A stretch of 13,885 nucleotides of DNA from Sulfurovum sp. (lineage in GTDB: Bacteria; Campylobacterota; Campylobacteria; Campylobacterales; Sulfurovaceae). The position numbers and the translations under genes are program-made. Each line of letters opens with the position of its first letter. The stretch's first letter is position 1. Shown here one piece after another: positions 13,792 through 13,885 of the stretch. Where the stretch lies: NCBI GenBank assembly GCA_020726085.1, contig DYTG01000038.1:1-13885 (forward strand), read 5' to 3'. The notes beneath the pieces are model-generated. The model searched no databases. It was given only the letters and a program-made list of their open reading frames with translations, and was not told the origin of the DNA.

Positions 13792-13885
13792 GGGTAGTAC
13801 CTTAATTACACAAATTTCGGTTTTGTTTCCGATAAAATAGTTTGTAATCTTGTTTTATTCTCCAAAAATAGAGTTTTATTGTTAT
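13792..13885. other. A/T-rich non-coding end of the window
   Basis: No gene, RNA or strong signal is visible. TCGG and CCGA around an 8-base T-rich loop (about 13818-13833) form only a weak 4-bp stem. The stretch probably leads into a gene beyond the window. Confidence 0.3.

Noticed and set aside
1..13885. CRISPR array, tRNA, rRNA, intact insertion sequence or complete toxin-antitoxin pair
   Set aside because: I found no regularly spaced repeats, no tRNA-like cloverleaf, no transposase with terminal repeats, and no toxin gene beside the truncated antitoxin.

Overview
The window looks like chromosomal DNA from a free-living member of the Campylobacterota (epsilonproteobacteria, of the Sulfurimonas/Sulfuricurvum/Sulfurovum kind). 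I infer this from protein style, moderate-to-low G+C, extended TGn-TATAAT promoters without clear -35 boxes, and gene order. The run coaBC - uppS - prepilin peptidase - LptF/LptG permease - truA matches, as I remember it, the order around Cj0822-Cj0827 in Campylobacter jejuni. The genus is a guess.

Left part (1-4101): a PhoX-type (DUF839) secreted phosphatase-like protein whose 5' end lies outside the window, followed by a 662-residue lipoprotein with two widely separated c-type heme sites. A GTAG-flanked palindrome of the REP type sits between them, and a terminator follows the cytochrome gene.

Middle part (4102-6634): housekeeping coaBC (coenzyme A synthesis) is flanked on both sides by gene wreckage. 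On its left is a minus-strand remnant of an Rpn/PD-(D/E)XK nuclease-transposase with its middle deleted. On its right is a truncated addiction-module antitoxin running out of frame into an A+T-rich PD-(D/E)XK nuclease fragment without a credible start. A second GTAG hairpin, in opposite orientation to the first, ends exactly where the uppS ribosome-binding site begins.

Conserved envelope/RNA operon (6635-9910): uppS (lipid carrier for the cell wall), a type IV prepilin peptidase, an LptF/LptG-family LPS-export permease and truA (tRNA pseudouridine synthase). These genes abut or overlap, so they are very likely one transcript.

Right part (9911-13885): a small BFD-like [2Fe-2S] protein on the minus strand, convergent with truA, with its own promoter. 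Divergent from it is a tightly packed trio: a YidB/DUF937 protein, a secreted endonuclease/exonuclease/phosphatase protein with a C-terminal extension, and hemJ (heme synthesis). Last comes a separately promoted DUF2231 membrane protein with a long coiled-coil tail, ended by a hairpin whose loop is its own stop codon.

I see no rRNA, tRNA, CRISPR array, intact insertion sequence or complete defence system. The least explained items are the PhoX-like/diheme lipoprotein pair, the GTAG hairpins and the nuclease/antitoxin debris around coaBC.
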